Shown here piece after piece: positions 32,494 to 42,542 of a stretch of DNA of 64,000 bases. The stretch is from Corynebacterium jeddahense (GTDB taxonomy: Bacteria > Actinomycetota > Actinomycetes > Mycobacteriales > Mycobacteriaceae): assembly GCF_028609865.1 (NCBI RefSeq), contig NZ_CP063194.1:1178001-1242000 (forward strand), given 5' to 3'. Position 1 is the first letter of the stretch, and each line of letters opens with the position of its first letter. The notes below the pieces were generated by a model that saw nothing but the letters and a program-made list of their open reading frames with translations, did not search any database and was not told the DNA's origin. The translations under genes and the position numbers were made by a program.

Positions 32494-34683
32494 CTACGTC
32501 ATCATCACCTTGGTCTGGGCGACCGCCTCGTCCATGCGGCCGATCGCGTGGTGCAGCCGGTGGCGCAGCCAGAGGCCGAGGAAGAGGAAAGGCAGCACGA
32601 AGAGGACGAGGCTGCCGAGGGCTCGCCAGAAGTCCCAGCCGTAGGTGCCGAAGACCGCGGCGCGCATAGCGCGGATCGAGTAGGTCGCGGGCAGCCAGGG
32701 GCTGATCGCCTGCGCCCAGCCCGGCAGCAGCTGCAGCGGGTAGGCGCCGCCCGCCGCCGAGACTTGGAGCACCAGGATGAGCACGCCCACGGCCTTGCCG
32801 GCGTTGCTCAGGGAGAGCACCAGCGTGTAGCAGATCAGGTGGAAGACCAGGCTCGAGACCCACCCCGCCACGAAGAGGAGGAAGGGGTGCGCGGGCTCGA
32901 TGCCCACGTAGATGATGAGCCCCGCCATGAGGAGCGTGGATTGGGCCAGGCCGGTTGTCACGAACGTCAGGTAGCGGCCAAAGTACTTCTGGCCCGCGGT
33001 GACGCGGCCGGGATCGACCACGTTCTGTTCGATGGAGCGGTCGTCCATGCGCAGGGCCACCGACGTCAACAGGGCGCCCACCCACAGGGCGAGCACCGTG
33101 TAGAGCGGGGCCATGCCGGCGCCGAAGCTGACGCGGGGGAAGACCTCCTTGCGCTCCACCTTGACTGGGTCGACGAGGGCGTCGGCGAGCACTTCCGGGT
33201 GGCTGGAGACGAGGTCGGCCAGCTTCGTCAGGTCCCCGCTCGAGCGCGCCTGCGCGATCGACCGCTGCGCCTCCTGCATCCTCGCCGCGTTGGCGCGCAG
33301 GGATTCCGCCGTGTCGCGCAGGTCCGCACCGGAGGCTGCGAGGGTGTCGCGCAGCGAGCCGGGCCGGTTGGCCAGGGCAGAGGAGACGCCGTCCATGTCC
33401 GAGCGGGCCTTGTCGACGTTCGCGCGGACGTTGTCCAGCGAGCCCGACAGCGCCTCGAGGCGCGGGCGGATCCCGGTGTCGTAGGAATTCTTGGCCGAGT
33501 CCATCGCCTCGCGGGCCCGGGCGATCGAGTCCTCGATCTCCTGCCGGTCCGCGTTCTTCCCGTCCCGGCCGCCCTGCCCGGCGGTGAGGTGCGCGGCGGC
33601 GTCGTTGAGTCCGTCGCGCACGGCCGTCTGGCGGGCGATGGCGTCGTTGAGGTGGCCGACCACCGCGCGCACCCCCGGCTGGGCGTCGGGGGGAAGCGCC
33701 GGGGCGACTTGGCCGTTGATGGTGTAGCGCAGGGCCGTGTACTGCTTCACCTGGACATCGATGCGCGCGGCGATGTCCGTCAGGCTCGCGGCGGTGGCCT
33801 GGGAGGTGGCGGAGGAGTCCGCCAGCAGCTGGTCGACACGGTCGCTCACGGCGGCGAAGCTTACCGAGGTCGCCCCCAGCGCCGCCGCAAGCGCCGCACC
33901 GCCTCCGCCGAGGCCCGCCCCGGTGACCCCGAGGTCGACGGGGTGGACCTGCCCGAGAGAGTCGCCCAGCGCCCCGGAGATCCGCGCGGCGCTGTCGACG
34001 AGCGGCACGCTCGACTCTGTGAGCGAGGCGAGCGCGTCGACGGTGCTGGCGCTGGAGAGCAGCAGGTCGCGGGCGCTGGCGGTGCGCGTCTCGATGGAGT
34101 CGAGCGCCTGCTTGGTCTCCGCCTCGTTGAAGTAGTCCGAGGTCGTCTCGATCAACCCGAATGACACCTCGGAGAGGGCCCTGGTGAACGACGCGCTGAT
34201 CTGGGCGCTGACGCCCTGCGTGCCGTTGGAGATGAGCAGCGGGGAGATTGGGTTCTTCTTCTCGTTGACGTAAAGGTCGATGCGGCTGGGTTCGGCGTCG
34301 CCGGCGTAGAAGGTGAACATGTCGTCGCTCAGCGTGGGAGGCAGGACGATGGCGGCGTAGTACTCGCCGGATTTCGCGCCCTCGATGGCGTCGTCGGCGT
34401 CGGTGATGACCCAGTCCATCGAGTCGTCGCGGTAGAGCTGGGAGAGCACCATGTCGCCGACGTTGACGGTCAGCGGGGTGAGGTCGCTCGTGTGGCCGCG
34501 GTCGGTGTTGGCCACCGCCACCTTGAGGTGCTCGGTGTTGCCGAATGGGTCCCACGTGGCCAGCACGTTGAACCAGGCGAAGAGGCAGGGGATGGCTACG
34601 AGGCCGACCATGACGATGCCCGCCATGACGTTGGTGTAGAGCCGCCGCAGGTCGTTGTAGGCGATGGAGAAGACGGTTCTCAC
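32494..34683 (-). CDS. YhgE/Pip family membrane protein (second of a pair)
   Basis: 729 residues. One N-terminal transmembrane helix (AGIVMVGLVAIPCLFAWFNV) with the family motif WFNVLATWDPFGNT precedes a roughly 500-residue extracytoplasmic region with helical, Ala/Ser/Asp-rich coiled-coil character. Five hydrophobic segments follow near the C-terminus (FGRYLTFVTTGLAQ onward). YhgE/Pip proteins include the phage-infection protein of lactococci and EsaA-like secretion parts; the corynebacterial function is unknown. Its ATG overlaps the upstream paralogue's stop by 4 nt, so the pair is coupled. Confidence 0.85.
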   Translation of the reverse strand: MRTVFSIAYNDLRRLYTNVMAGIVMVGLVAIPCLFAWFNVLATWDPFGNTEHLKVAVANTDRGHTSDLTPLTVNVGDMVLSQLYRDDSMDWVITDADDAIEGAKSGEYYAAIVLPPTLSDDMFTFYAGDAEPSRIDLYVNEKKNPISPLLISNGTQGVSAQISASFTRALSEVSFGLIETTSDYFNEAETKQALDSIETRTASARDLLLSSASTVDALASLTESSVPLVDSAARISGALGDSLGQVHPVDLGVTGAGLGGGGAALAAALGATSVSFAAVSDRVDQLLADSSATSQATAASLTDIAARIDVQVKQYTALRYTINGQVAPALPPDAQPGVRAVVGHLNDAIARQTAVRDGLNDAAAHLTAGQGGRDGKNADRQEIEDSIARAREAMDSAKNSYDTGIRPRLEALSGSLDNVRANVDKARSDMDGVSSALANRPGSLRDTLAASGADLRDTAESLRANAARMQEAQRSIAQARSSGDLTKLADLVSSHPEVLADALVDPVKVERKEVFPRVSFGAGMAPLYTVLALWVGALLTSVALRMDDRSIEQNVVDPGRVTAGQKYFGRYLTFVTTGLAQSTLLMAGLIIYVGIEPAHPFLLFVAGWVSSLVFHLICYTLVLSLSNAGKAVGVLILVLQVSAAGGAYPLQLLPGWAQAISPWLPATYSIRAMRAAVFGTYGWDFWRALGSLVLFVLPFLFLGLWLRHRLHHAIGRMDEAVAQTKVMMT

Positions 34684-37271
34684 TTGGTGTCCTCGCTTTC
34701 GGCGTCCGCGGACCCGATGGTGACACTGGTGCCGGCGGAGTCGTGGCGGTGGATCACGGCGTCGCGCAGCTCGGCCTCGCCGAGGCGCGAGACCTGTTCG
34801 GCGTCGACGAGGCTCTGCGTGAAGTACTCCACCGCGCCGAGGTAGAGGGTGACCAGCAGCGACCAGGCGACGACGATGGCCAGCATGATCGTCTTGTCGG
34901 TGGGCAGGAGCATGGTGAGCAGGGTGATGATGGCGATGCCGACAACGCCCGCGCCGATCCCGCCGAAAATGAGGGTGCGGTAGTTCTCCCGCAGCATCCG
35001 CGCCCGCTTCTCGAGGCCCCCGCGGAACTCATCCCGGTCCGACAGGGCGGCCATGATGTCGGACGCGCGGTAGGGCGAGCCCATGACCTCCACCTTCTCG
35101 TTGGTGATCAGGTTCGTGCGCGCGAGCTGGCGGTTGAACAGGAGGTTGGCGTGCGAGGAGGTGAGTCGGAACAGCCACCCCAGCGCGAAGGCCGCGGCGG
35201 ACATGGCGAGAAGCGTCGCCAAAAAGCGGAGGTAGTGATGGTCGTAGAACCCGGCGACGGTCTCGCGCATCGCGTCGATGCCGTAGCGGAAGGGGAGGAA
35301 GGGGTAGATGTGGCGGAAGAAGTCGGGCATGAGCTCGATGGGGTAGAGGCCCGACGCGCCCGGGATCTGGATGACGACGAGGAAGACGGCGATGCCGCGG
35401 CCAATGTGGCCGAGCGCGGAGACGATGGAGTAGATGATCCCCGTGTAGGCGACCCCGATGGCGATTGCGGTGGCGAGAAAGGCCGTGACGGACTGCATCT
35501 GCACCCCGAAGGCCACGTTGCCGAGCGTCACCACGACGGCCTGGAGCACCGAGAGCGTGGCGAAAAGGAGGAAGCGACCGAGGTAGGCCTGGCCGACGGT
35601 GAGGCGGCGGAAGCCCTCGGTGTCGACCTCGACGCGGAAGATGATCGTCAGCACGAACGCGCCGATCCACAGGGCCAGGTTGGTGAAGAAGGAGGCCATA
35701 GAGCTGCCGTAGTTCTCCGTGGGGAAGATGGCCTGCTGCTCGACGGTGACGGGCGAGGAGATGTACTCGCCGATCTGCGCGGAGTTAAGGTTTGTGACAG
35801 TGTTGAGGGCCTTCGAGTCGGAGGTGGCCAGGAGGGCGTTGATGTCGGACTGGGCGGAGCGGGCGCCGTCGGCAAGCGTGCCGAGGTTGCCCGAGACCTC
35901 GTCGAGGATGCCGAGGCTGGCCGCGAGCTGGTTGTCCACCCCGGCGAGCAGGGAGGTCGTTTCCTCGCGCAGAGCACGCTGGCTGCTCAGCGCGCCGCGC
36001 ACGGAGGCGACGCTGCCGGAGGCCTGCGCGAGCGAGGCGTTGATCGCGGGCACGGACTCGCCGAGCTGCTTGCTCGCGTCGCGCGCTGCGGCGTTGGAGT
36101 CGGCGGTCGCGGCCTCGAGGGAGTCGCCGAGCTCGCCTATCGACGCCAGCGCGGCGCCCGCGCTGCGGTCCACGTTGTTCAGGCCGTCGAGGACGGCGCG
36201 GGAGGCGGCGGTACGCTCCTCCAGCGCGCTGGCCGCGGCGTCGAGCTGAGCGCGGACCTCGGGCGATAGGGCGGCCCCGGCCGATATGGCGCGCAGCTGC
36301 GCGGCGGCGGATTCGCCCTGCTTGACCACGCCGTCGACCTCGCCGACGGCGGAGCGCACCCGCCCCTGGGCGGTGCCGAGCTGGTCCGTCGCCTCCGCGA
36401 TGGAGGCGTTGGCGGAGGCGGCGCCGAGGCTGAGCGCGTTGGTGGACTCGACGAGCGCGGCCGACGTGTCGGCGCTGAAACCAGCGGAGGACTTCTGCAG
36501 CTCGGCGATGATCCCCTCGGCCTCGCCAAGGGAGGAGTCCACGGACACGAGGGTGTCGTCGACGGAGCCGACGAGGGTGTTCAGCTCGGCGACGACCGGG
36601 CGCGCCCCGCTGATGCTCTGCTTCATCGTGGCCACCCGCCCCTGGGCGGCATCGAGGTCGGCGGCGATCTGGCCGAAGCTCCCGGAGGCCTTGCCTCGGA
36701 CCTCCTCGGCGCCATCGCGCGACGCGAACCCTTTGTTGCGCAGCTCGGTCGCCGCGGCCTCGCCGACCTTCTTCTTGAAGGCCTCGGACACGGCCGTGTC
36801 GACGGCGGAGGCGCCAGCGTCGGTGATCGAGGGGGCGACGCCGTTGCTCTTCTCGTTGACGTAGTACTCCAGCACCGGCTGCGTGTAGGTGCCGCTGACC
36901 AGGCTCAGCATGTCCTCGCTGAACTCGGGCGGGATGAGGAACATGGCGTAGTAGTCGCCGCGCATGAGCCCGTCGCGGGCTTCGTCCTCGGGGAGGAACA
37001 CCCACCCGATCTTGTCGTTGCCCTTGAGCTGCTCGGTGATCTGCTCGCCGATGTCGACCTCGCCGACGCGTTCGGCGGATGCGCCACGGTCGTTGTTGAC
37101 CACCGCGATGCGGATGTTCTGGGTGTGGGCGTAGGGGTCCCAGAAGGCGTTGATGTTGAACCACGCGTAGAGCGCGGGGATGATGAGCACGCCGACGATG
37201 ATGATGAAGGCCCGGGGAACGCGCAGTAGGCGACGAATGTCCCGTCCAAGAATCTGCCCGCTCTTTCTCAC
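34680..37271 (-). CDS. YhgE/Pip family membrane protein (first of a pair)
   Basis: 863 residues of the same architecture as its neighbour: N-terminal helix (AFIIIVGVLIIPALYAWFNI), WFNINAFWDPYAHT, a long helical extracytoplasmic domain rich in Ala/Ser (about 180-520), then five hydrophobic segments and a cytoplasmic loop. A further pair of C-terminal helices (TLIFGGIGAGVVGIAIITLL; IMLAIVVAWSLLVTLYLG) is absent from the partner. GTG 37271 lies 6 nt after TACGCT on the minus strand, suggesting the operon starts here without a leader. It is bracketed, with its partner, by gene relics on both sides. Confidence 0.85.
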   Translation of the reverse strand: MRKSGQILGRDIRRLLRVPRAFIIIVGVLIIPALYAWFNINAFWDPYAHTQNIRIAVVNNDRGASAERVGEVDIGEQITEQLKGNDKIGWVFLPEDEARDGLMRGDYYAMFLIPPEFSEDMLSLVSGTYTQPVLEYYVNEKSNGVAPSITDAGASAVDTAVSEAFKKKVGEAAATELRNKGFASRDGAEEVRGKASGSFGQIAADLDAAQGRVATMKQSISGARPVVAELNTLVGSVDDTLVSVDSSLGEAEGIIAELQKSSAGFSADTSAALVESTNALSLGAASANASIAEATDQLGTAQGRVRSAVGEVDGVVKQGESAAAQLRAISAGAALSPEVRAQLDAAASALEERTAASRAVLDGLNNVDRSAGAALASIGELGDSLEAATADSNAAARDASKQLGESVPAINASLAQASGSVASVRGALSSQRALREETTSLLAGVDNQLAASLGILDEVSGNLGTLADGARSAQSDINALLATSDSKALNTVTNLNSAQIGEYISSPVTVEQQAIFPTENYGSSMASFFTNLALWIGAFVLTIIFRVEVDTEGFRRLTVGQAYLGRFLLFATLSVLQAVVVTLGNVAFGVQMQSVTAFLATAIAIGVAYTGIIYSIVSALGHIGRGIAVFLVVIQIPGASGLYPIELMPDFFRHIYPFLPFRYGIDAMRETVAGFYDHHYLRFLATLLAMSAAAFALGWLFRLTSSHANLLFNRQLARTNLITNEKVEVMGSPYRASDIMAALSDRDEFRGGLEKRARMLRENYRTLIFGGIGAGVVGIAIITLLTMLLPTDKTIMLAIVVAWSLLVTLYLGAVEYFTQSLVDAEQVSRLGEAELRDAVIHRHDSAGTSVTIGSADAESEDTK

Positions 37272-37310
37272 GTGGCGAGCGTACCCTCGAATGGAGCGTT
37301 AGGGGAAACG

Positions 37311-37640
37311 CAGCAGCCGGGGCGCTCGCTTGTCGACGGCTGCGAGCTAACCCTTGTCGAAGTCGCCTTCACCAAGACCCGTTCGGATGGCGTGTCCCTG
37401 GTGGGCCTAGCCATGAACCGCTTCCAGTGCCGCACGACCTCGGATAACTTCCTCATCGACCCCTACCTGGTCAAGCGGACCCCGCCGAGCGAGGAGATCG
37501 AGGCGTTCTTGGTCGGCGCCTACTGCATCGAGGACGAACTGATCCTGCGGCGGAAGATCCGCTTCCCCCGCGGTGTGGCGGCGGGAGACCTCGTCGCGAT
37601 CCCGAACACCGCTGGGTACTTCATGGCACCCCCAGCGCCA
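37311..37640 (+). pseudogene. Relic: C-terminal part of a PLP-dependent decarboxylase
   Basis: About 110 codons are homologous to the last 130 residues of the fusion protein at 25184-27943: PGRSLVDGCELTLVEVAFTKTRSDG, NRFQCRTTSDNFL, VKRTP, AFLVGAYCIEDELILRRK, GDLVAIPNTAGYFM. The frame then runs on into the ltbR 3' end and stops at 37691. No PLP lysine or N-terminal portion is present, so it is a dead fragment. Confidence 0.75.
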
Positions 37641-37653
37641 GGCCCGAGCTCGG

Positions 37654-38343
37654 CTAGAGCTCGGCGCTCAACCGAGCGGTGGCGTCCTTGAGCGCGGCGC
37701 CCCACTTGGCTGCGGGGCTCGGTCCGAGACGCTCGGCCGGGCCCGAGACGGACAGCACGGCTACGACGCGGCGGTCTGACTCGAACACCGGCGCGGAGAC
37801 CGAGGCGAGCCCGACCTCTCGCTCGGCGACGGATTCCGCGAGCCCCGTCTCGGTGACGGTGGCGAGCTCGTCGGCTGGAAAGGCGGTGGCGTCGATAAGC
37901 GAATAGGCGGCGAAGACGCGCGCGGCTGAACCCGCGGAAAGAGGCAGTTGCGAGCCCACCGGAACGACGTTATGCAGTCCGTGTTCCGGCTCGTCGGCTG
38001 CGATGCAGGTACGCGTTGAGCCGGTGAGCTGGTAGAGCTGGGCTGACTCGCCGGTCGCGGCGACGAGGTCGCGCAAGACTGGCGCGGCGGCAGCAAGCAG
38101 CTTCGGCGACGGGCCGTCGGTGTATCCGGCGAGGGCCGGGCCCAAGGTCCACTCGCCGCGCGGGGTCCGGGCGAGGACGTGGTGCACCTCCAGTGCGGTG
38201 GCGATGCGGTGCGCGGTCGCGCGGGGTAGTTCGGTGGCCTCGCTGAGCTCCCCGAGCGTCTTGTCCCCGGCGGCGACGGCGCGCACGATCGCCACCGCGC
38301 GGTCGAGCACTTTGATCCCGGATCCTTCGTTATACTGTCTCAC
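37654..38343 (-). CDS. ltbR: IclR-family regulator of leucine synthesis
   Basis: 229 residues. An N-terminal winged helix-turn-helix ([15 protein letters not shown] ... [23 protein letters not shown]) is followed by an IclR effector domain ([29 protein letters not shown]). In C. glutamicum LtbR, divergent from leuCD, represses leuB, leuCD and trp genes; the same divergent layout is seen here. GTG 38343 lies 7 nt after TAGGAT on the minus strand and AGGA is also present, so the start is well placed. A GTGAGAC half-site overlaps its own start codon, consistent with autoregulation. Confidence 0.9.
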   Translation of the reverse strand: MRQYNEGSGIKVLDRAVAIVRAVAAGDKTLGELSEATELPRATAHRIATALEVHHVLARTPRGEWTLGPALAGYTDGPSPKLLAAAAPVLRDLVAATGESAQLYQLTGSTRTCIAADEPEHGLHNVVPVGSQLPLSAGSAARVFAAYSLIDATAFPADELATVTETGLAESVAEREVGLASVSAPVFESDRRVVAVLSVSGPAERLGPSPAAKWGAALKDATARLSAEL

Positions 38344-38359
38344 GGTTTGAATCCTATCA

Positions 38360-38374
38360 TCTCATTATGTGAGA
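38360..38374. promoter_or_regulatory. LtbR operator between ltbR and leuC
   Basis: The palindrome TCTCATTATGTGAGA (38360-38374) contains CATTATGTGAGAA, close to the LtbR motif. It sits between the divergent promoters, 30 nt before the leuC start. Related sequences occur at 611-640. Confidence 0.65.
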
Positions 38375-38403
38375 ATGTGGGCGAGAGTGCGAAGGAGTGT
38401 TTC

Positions 38404-39825
38404 ATGGCGGACAAGCCGTTGACGTTGGCCGAGAAGGTGTGGCGCGACCACGTGGTGCAGGAGGGGGAGAACGGTCAGCCGGACCTCATCTACATCGACT
38501 TCCAGCTCCTCCACGAGGTGACCTCGCCGCAGGCGTTCGACGGGCTGCGCATGGCGGGCCGCACGATGCGCCACCCGGAGCTGCACCTGGCCACCGAGGA
38601 CCACAACGTGCCCACGGAGGGGATCAAGGCGGGCGACCTCACCGAGATCGCCGAGCCCACCTCCCGGACCCAGGTGGCCACGCTGCGGAAAAACTGCGCG
38701 GAGTTCGGCGTGAAGCTCCACCCGATGGGCGACGTCAAGCAGGGCATCGTGCACACGGTCGGCCCCCAGCTCGGCATCACCCAGCCCGGCATGACCATCG
38801 TCTGTGGCGACAGCCACACCTCGACGCACGGCGCGTTCGGCTCCATCGCGATGGGCATCGGCACGAGCGAGGTCGAGCACGTGATGGCCACGCAGACCCT
38901 GCCGCTCAAGCCGTTCAAGACCATGGCGGTGGAGGTCACCGGCGAGCTGCAGGAGGGCGTGACGGCGAAGGACGTCATCCTCGCCATCATCGCCAAGATC
39001 GGCACCGGCGGGGGACAGGGCCACATCATCGAGTACCGCGGCGAGGCCATCGAGAAGATGTCGATGGAAGCCCGCATGACCATCTGCAACATGTCCATCG
39101 AGGCCGGCGCGCGCGCCGGCATGGTCGCCCCCGACCAGAAGACGTTCGACTACCTCGAGGGCCGCGAGTACGCGCCGAAGGGCGCGGACTGGGACGCGGC
39201 CGTCGAATACTGGCGCACGCTGCCCACTGACGACGGCGCGACGTTCGACACCGTCGTCGAGATCGACGGCGCGAGCCTCACCCCGTTTGTCACCTGGGGC
39301 ACCAACCCCGGCCAGGGCCTCCCGCTCGGGGAGAACGTGCCCGACCCGGAGGACCTCGCGGACGACACGGCGAAACAGGCCGCGGCGAAGGCCATCGACT
39401 ACATGGGGCTGACCCCGGGCACGCCGCTGCGCGACATCGCCATCGACACCGTCTTCCTCGGCTCGTGCACGAACGCCCGCATTGAGGACCTACGCGCCGC
39501 CGCGGCGGTGGTCAAGGGGCGCTCCATCGCGCCGTCGACGCGCATGCTCGTCGTGCCCAGCTCGACGATGGTCAAGCAGCAGGCCGAGGACGAAGGCCTG
39601 GACAAGATCTTCACCGACTTCGGCGCGGAGTGGCGCACGGCCGGGTGCTCGATGTGCCTGGGCATGAACCCGGACCAGTTGCGCCCGGGGGAGCGGAGTG
39701 CGTCGACAAGCAACCGCAACTTCGAGGGCCGCCAAGGCCCGGGCGGGCGCACCCACCTCGTCTCGCCGCTCGTGGCCGCCGCGACCGCCGTCGCCGGCCA
39801 CCTCGCCAGCCCCGCCGACCTGTAA
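38404..39825 (+). CDS. leuC: 3-isopropylmalate dehydratase large subunit
   Basis: 473 residues, aconitase superfamily. With LeuD it isomerises 2- to 3-isopropylmalate. It shows [15 protein letters not shown], the cluster cysteine in [15 protein letters not shown] and the CSMCLGMN pair that completes the three [4Fe-4S] ligands. ATG 38404 has AAGGAG 7 nt upstream; an earlier in-frame ATG (38347) lies inside the operator region. leuD follows after 12 nt. Confidence 0.97.
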   Translation: MADKPLTLAEKVWRDHVVQEGENGQPDLIYIDFQLLHEVTSPQAFDGLRMAGRTMRHPELHLATEDHNVPTEGIKAGDLTEIAEPTSRTQVATLRKNCAEFGVKLHPMGDVKQGIVHTVGPQLGITQPGMTIVCGDSHTSTHGAFGSIAMGIGTSEVEHVMATQTLPLKPFKTMAVEVTGELQEGVTAKDVILAIIAKIGTGGGQGHIIEYRGEAIEKMSMEARMTICNMSIEAGARAGMVAPDQKTFDYLEGREYAPKGADWDAAVEYWRTLPTDDGATFDTVVEIDGASLTPFVTWGTNPGQGLPLGENVPDPEDLADDTAKQAAAKAIDYMGLTPGTPLRDIAIDTVFLGSCTNARIEDLRAAAAVVKGRSIAPSTRMLVVPSSTMVKQQAEDEGLDKIFTDFGAEWRTAGCSMCLGMNPDQLRPGERSASTSNRNFEGRQGPGGRTHLVSPLVAAATAVAGHLASPADL

Positions 39826-39837
39826 AGGAGCAACCCC

Positions 39838-40428
39838 ATGGAGAAATTCACCACACACACCGGCGTGGCGGTGCCACTGACCAGGTCGAACGTGGATACG
39901 GACCAGATCATCCCGGCGCGCTACCTCAAGCGCGTCACCCGCACGGGCTTCGAGGACGGCCTGTTTTCCAACTGGCGCGAGAACGAGCCCGGCTTCGTGC
40001 TCAACCAGGACGCCTACAAGGACGGGTCGGTGCTGTTCGCGGGCCCGGACTTCGGTACCGGATCCTCGCGCGAGCACGCCGTCTGGGCGCTCATGGACTA
40101 CGGCTTCCGCGCCGTGTTCAGCCCCCGCTTCGCCGACATCTTCCGCGGCAACGCGGGCAAGGCGGGGCTGCTCGCCGGGGTGATGGAGGAGTCGGACATC
40201 GAGCTCGTGTGGAAGCTCCTCGAGCAGCACCCGGGAGAGACCGCGACGGTCTCGCTCGCCGACCGCACCGTCACCGTCGGCGACAACACGTTCACGTTTG
40301 AGATCGACGACTACACGCGGTGGCGCCTCGCCGAGGGCCTCGACGATATCGGGCTCACCCTCCGCAACGAGGACGCCATCGAGCGTTTCGAGGCGCGCCG
40401 CCCCGCGTTCAAGCCGGCCGTACGTTAA
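39838..40428 (+). CDS. leuD: 3-isopropylmalate dehydratase small subunit
   Basis: 196 residues forming the swivelling domain that completes the LeuC active site. Motifs: [14 protein letters not shown] near residue 20, [14 protein letters not shown] (the GSSRE loop binds substrate), and [14 protein letters not shown] 39838 is preceded by AAGGAG. It is convergent with the YbjN gene, separated by 18 nt with no clear terminator. Confidence 0.97.
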   Translation: MEKFTTHTGVAVPLTRSNVDTDQIIPARYLKRVTRTGFEDGLFSNWRENEPGFVLNQDAYKDGSVLFAGPDFGTGSSREHAVWALMDYGFRAVFSPRFADIFRGNAGKAGLLAGVMEESDIELVWKLLEQHPGETATVSLADRTVTVGDNTFTFEIDDYTRWRLAEGLDDIGLTLRNEDAIERFEARRPAFKPAVR

Positions 40429-40446
40429 GGCCGCGCTAGTGCCGCG

Positions 40447-40905
40447 TTAGCTCTGTGCCTGGTTGTCCAGGTACTCGAGCACCTGCGGCGCGAAGGTGGC
40501 GAGGAAGTCGCGGGAGGCGGCGACCACGCCCTGGATACCGGTGCGCACGTGGGAGTCGAACTGCGCGTCGGTGTACTCCCAGTACCCCGGGATCGCGTAC
40601 GTGGCCCCGAACGCGGCGATGCCGCGGTTCTCGTCCTTGAGCGCCGTGACGGAGGGGAACGCCTTAGTGAAGTTGTACTGCTCCACCCAGTCGCGCACCT
40701 CCCCGTAGCGCTCGGCGGTCAGCTCATCCACGGCGACGGTGGACACGACGTTGACCGTCGGCTCAATGTAATTGATCTCCAGGCCGATGCCGGCGAAACC
40801 GGTGCGGAGCACGACCTCGTTGACCTCGGTGTACTCCCACCCCTCCTGGGCGAAGACGTCCTTGACGCGCTGGATGGATGCGGGGGCGGTCTGTTCGGTG
40901 CTCAC
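40447..40905 (-). CDS. YbjN-domain protein (second of a pair)
   Basis: 152 residues of the YbjN fold (type III secretion chaperone-like sensory domain), seen in the order of strands IQRVKDVFAQEGWEYTEV ... VNVVSTVAVDELTAERYGEVRDWVEQYN. GTG 40905 has GAGGAGG upstream, placed inside the end of the preceding paralogue, with only 2 nt between genes. Function in actinobacteria is unknown. Confidence 0.8.
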   Translation of the reverse strand: MSTEQTAPASIQRVKDVFAQEGWEYTEVNEVVLRTGFAGIGLEINYIEPTVNVVSTVAVDELTAERYGEVRDWVEQYNFTKAFPSVTALKDENRGIAAFGATYAIPGYWEYTDAQFDSHVRTGIQGVVAASRDFLATFAPQVLEYLDNQAQS

Positions 40906-40907
40906 GG

Positions 40908-41363
40908 TTATGCCTCCTCGGCGGGGGTGTCGGTGAATGCTTCCTCAAGCCCGGGCAAGGCCTCGCGCAGCTGCGCCGCGGCGTGGTGGATCGCGGAGAA
41001 GAAGTACTCAAGCATCTGCTGCAGCTGCTCGTCGGAGAAGCCGTCGTTGGAGAAGAACGGGGCCTCGATGATGGCGATGGCGGTGCCGTCGTCGCGGCGC
41101 ACCGGGTGGACGCGCACGAGCGGCATCGAGCGGTTGAGGTGGTTCGAGAGCTCGCGCAGCGTCTCGACGTCCTCCGGCTGCGACGCCGTGGCCATCCAGC
41201 GCGAGGTCGCTTTGAACCCCTCGCTTTCGACCTCGAAAAAGACGACGAGGCCGGGAAACGCGGTGCGCGTGTCGCCATCGTCTTCCCGGAAGTACTTCAG
41301 ATCCATCGCCTCCAGCGTCGCGGCGATGCGATCCTGGCTGACGGGGGCAAATGTCATTGCCAT
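40908..41363 (-). CDS. YbjN-domain protein (first of a pair)
   Basis: 151 residues, same fold and length as its neighbour: AATLEAMDLKYFREDDG, FEVESEGFKATSRW, LRELSNHLNRSMPLVRVHPV. AAAGGA lies 9 nt before ATG 41363; a second ATG two codons on is the alternative. The C-terminus is acidic. It is coupled with the downstream YbjN gene, and together they may form a heterodimer (inference). Confidence 0.8.
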   Translation of the reverse strand: MAMTFAPVSQDRIAATLEAMDLKYFREDDGDTRTAFPGLVVFFEVESEGFKATSRWMATASQPEDVETLRELSNHLNRSMPLVRVHPVRRDDGTAIAIIEAPFFSNDGFSDEQLQQMLEYFFSAIHHAAAQLREALPGLEEAFTDTPAEEA

Positions 41364-41408
41364 TGGCTCATTCCTTTCTTCGCGTGTCTTCGCATGCGTA
41401 TGCGGCGG

Positions 41409-42443
41409 TTACCTCACCGGCAGCGCCGAGGGGATGTAGTCGGCGCCGGTGAGCTGGCCTCCGTGGAAGCTCAGCACCCACACCGAGCCCTTTTTGGCGT
41501 GGATCTCGCCGTCGATAGGCAAGGTGCCCTGCGCCGACAGCCAGGCGATGAGCCCGGGGATGATCTCGCCCTGGGCGCACACGACGCTCGTGCCGCCCTG
41601 CGCGATGACGTCGGTGAAGGCCGCCTGCGCGCCGACCATGCCCGAGAGCCACGCGTCGTCGCCGAAGCGGGCGTCGACGGCGACCGGCAGGCCGAGCTCG
41701 TCCGCGAGCGGCGCGACGGTGGACTGGCAGCGCTCGGGCTGCGCGGAGTAGATGCGCTGCGGGCGAAACGCGCTGAGCAGCGGGACGAGCATCTCGGACT
41801 GGCGGCGGCCCTTCTTGTCCAACGGGCGCAGGTTATCGTCGCCCGCCCACTTCTCCCGCTCGTGTGCCCGCGCGTGGCGGACGTAGAGCACGCGCGCGTC
41901 GGCGGGGGTGCGGAAGCGTTTCTCCGCCTTGTCCAGCACCTCTCGGTCGAGGTCGTACGTCATGAGCTCGCGCGCCTCGCCGATGGGCAGCCAGCGGATC
42001 TCGTCCACCTCGTCGTTTGGGGTGAACTCGCCGCCGGTGACCTCGCCCGTCCAGTAGTAGACCACCTTCGTAGTCTTTTTCACTGGGTAGACGGTCTTGC
42101 CCAGCAGCTTGCCAAGCCGCACGTCGTAGCCCGTCTCCTCCTTGATCTCGCGCACCGCGGTCTGCACGAGGGACTCGTCCGGGTCCACCTTGCCCTTGGC
42201 CAGGGACCAGTCATCGTAGTGCGGGCGGTGGATGCAGGCGACCTCCACGGTGGACAGGTCCGACAACGTGCCGCGCCAGAGCACGGCCCCGGCCGCGAGC
42301 GTGGTGCGCTCGAACTCGTCGTGCGGCTTGGCCGGGATTTCCTGGAGGCGCCCGGTGATGAACATCTCCCGCTGCGTGTCCTTGTCCTGCTCGTGCAGCG
42401 TGGCGCTGCCGGAGGCGGCGGAAGGGGAAGTGTGCTTAGGCAT
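41409..42443 (-). CDS. Two-domain Nudix hydrolase/histidine phosphatase (MutT1-like)
   Basis: 344 residues. The N-terminal Nudix domain carries the full box GKVDPDESLVQTAVREIKEETGY; the C-terminal half is a histidine phosphatase domain with VRHARAHEREKW at its start and a second His lost or replaced near VVCAQGEIIPG. Mycobacterial MutT1, with the same layout, hydrolyses 8-oxo-(d)GTP and Ap(n)A-type compounds, so a role in oxidised-nucleotide clean-up is likely. The usual second catalytic His (SHG-type) reads CAQGE, so the C-terminal domain may be inactive. ATG 42443 is preferred; ATG 42464 is an alternative. Confidence 0.82.
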   Translation of the reverse strand: MPKHTSPSAASGSATLHEQDKDTQREMFITGRLQEIPAKPHDEFERTTLAAGAVLWRGTLSDLSTVEVACIHRPHYDDWSLAKGKVDPDESLVQTAVREIKEETGYDVRLGKLLGKTVYPVKKTTKVVYYWTGEVTGGEFTPNDEVDEIRWLPIGEARELMTYDLDREVLDKAEKRFRTPADARVLYVRHARAHEREKWAGDDNLRPLDKKGRRQSEMLVPLLSAFRPQRIYSAQPERCQSTVAPLADELGLPVAVDARFGDDAWLSGMVGAQAAFTDVIAQGGTSVVCAQGEIIPGLIAWLSAQGTLPIDGEIHAKKGSVWVLSFHGGQLTGADYIPSALPVR

Positions 42444-42542
42444 GGGTTCTATTGTGTCGCACACCGCGACTCCGCGCTACGTTCGCCCTCAATGGTAGGT
42501 TAGTGCGGGTTTAACTGCAGTGATGCTGGGAGGACGCGAGGC

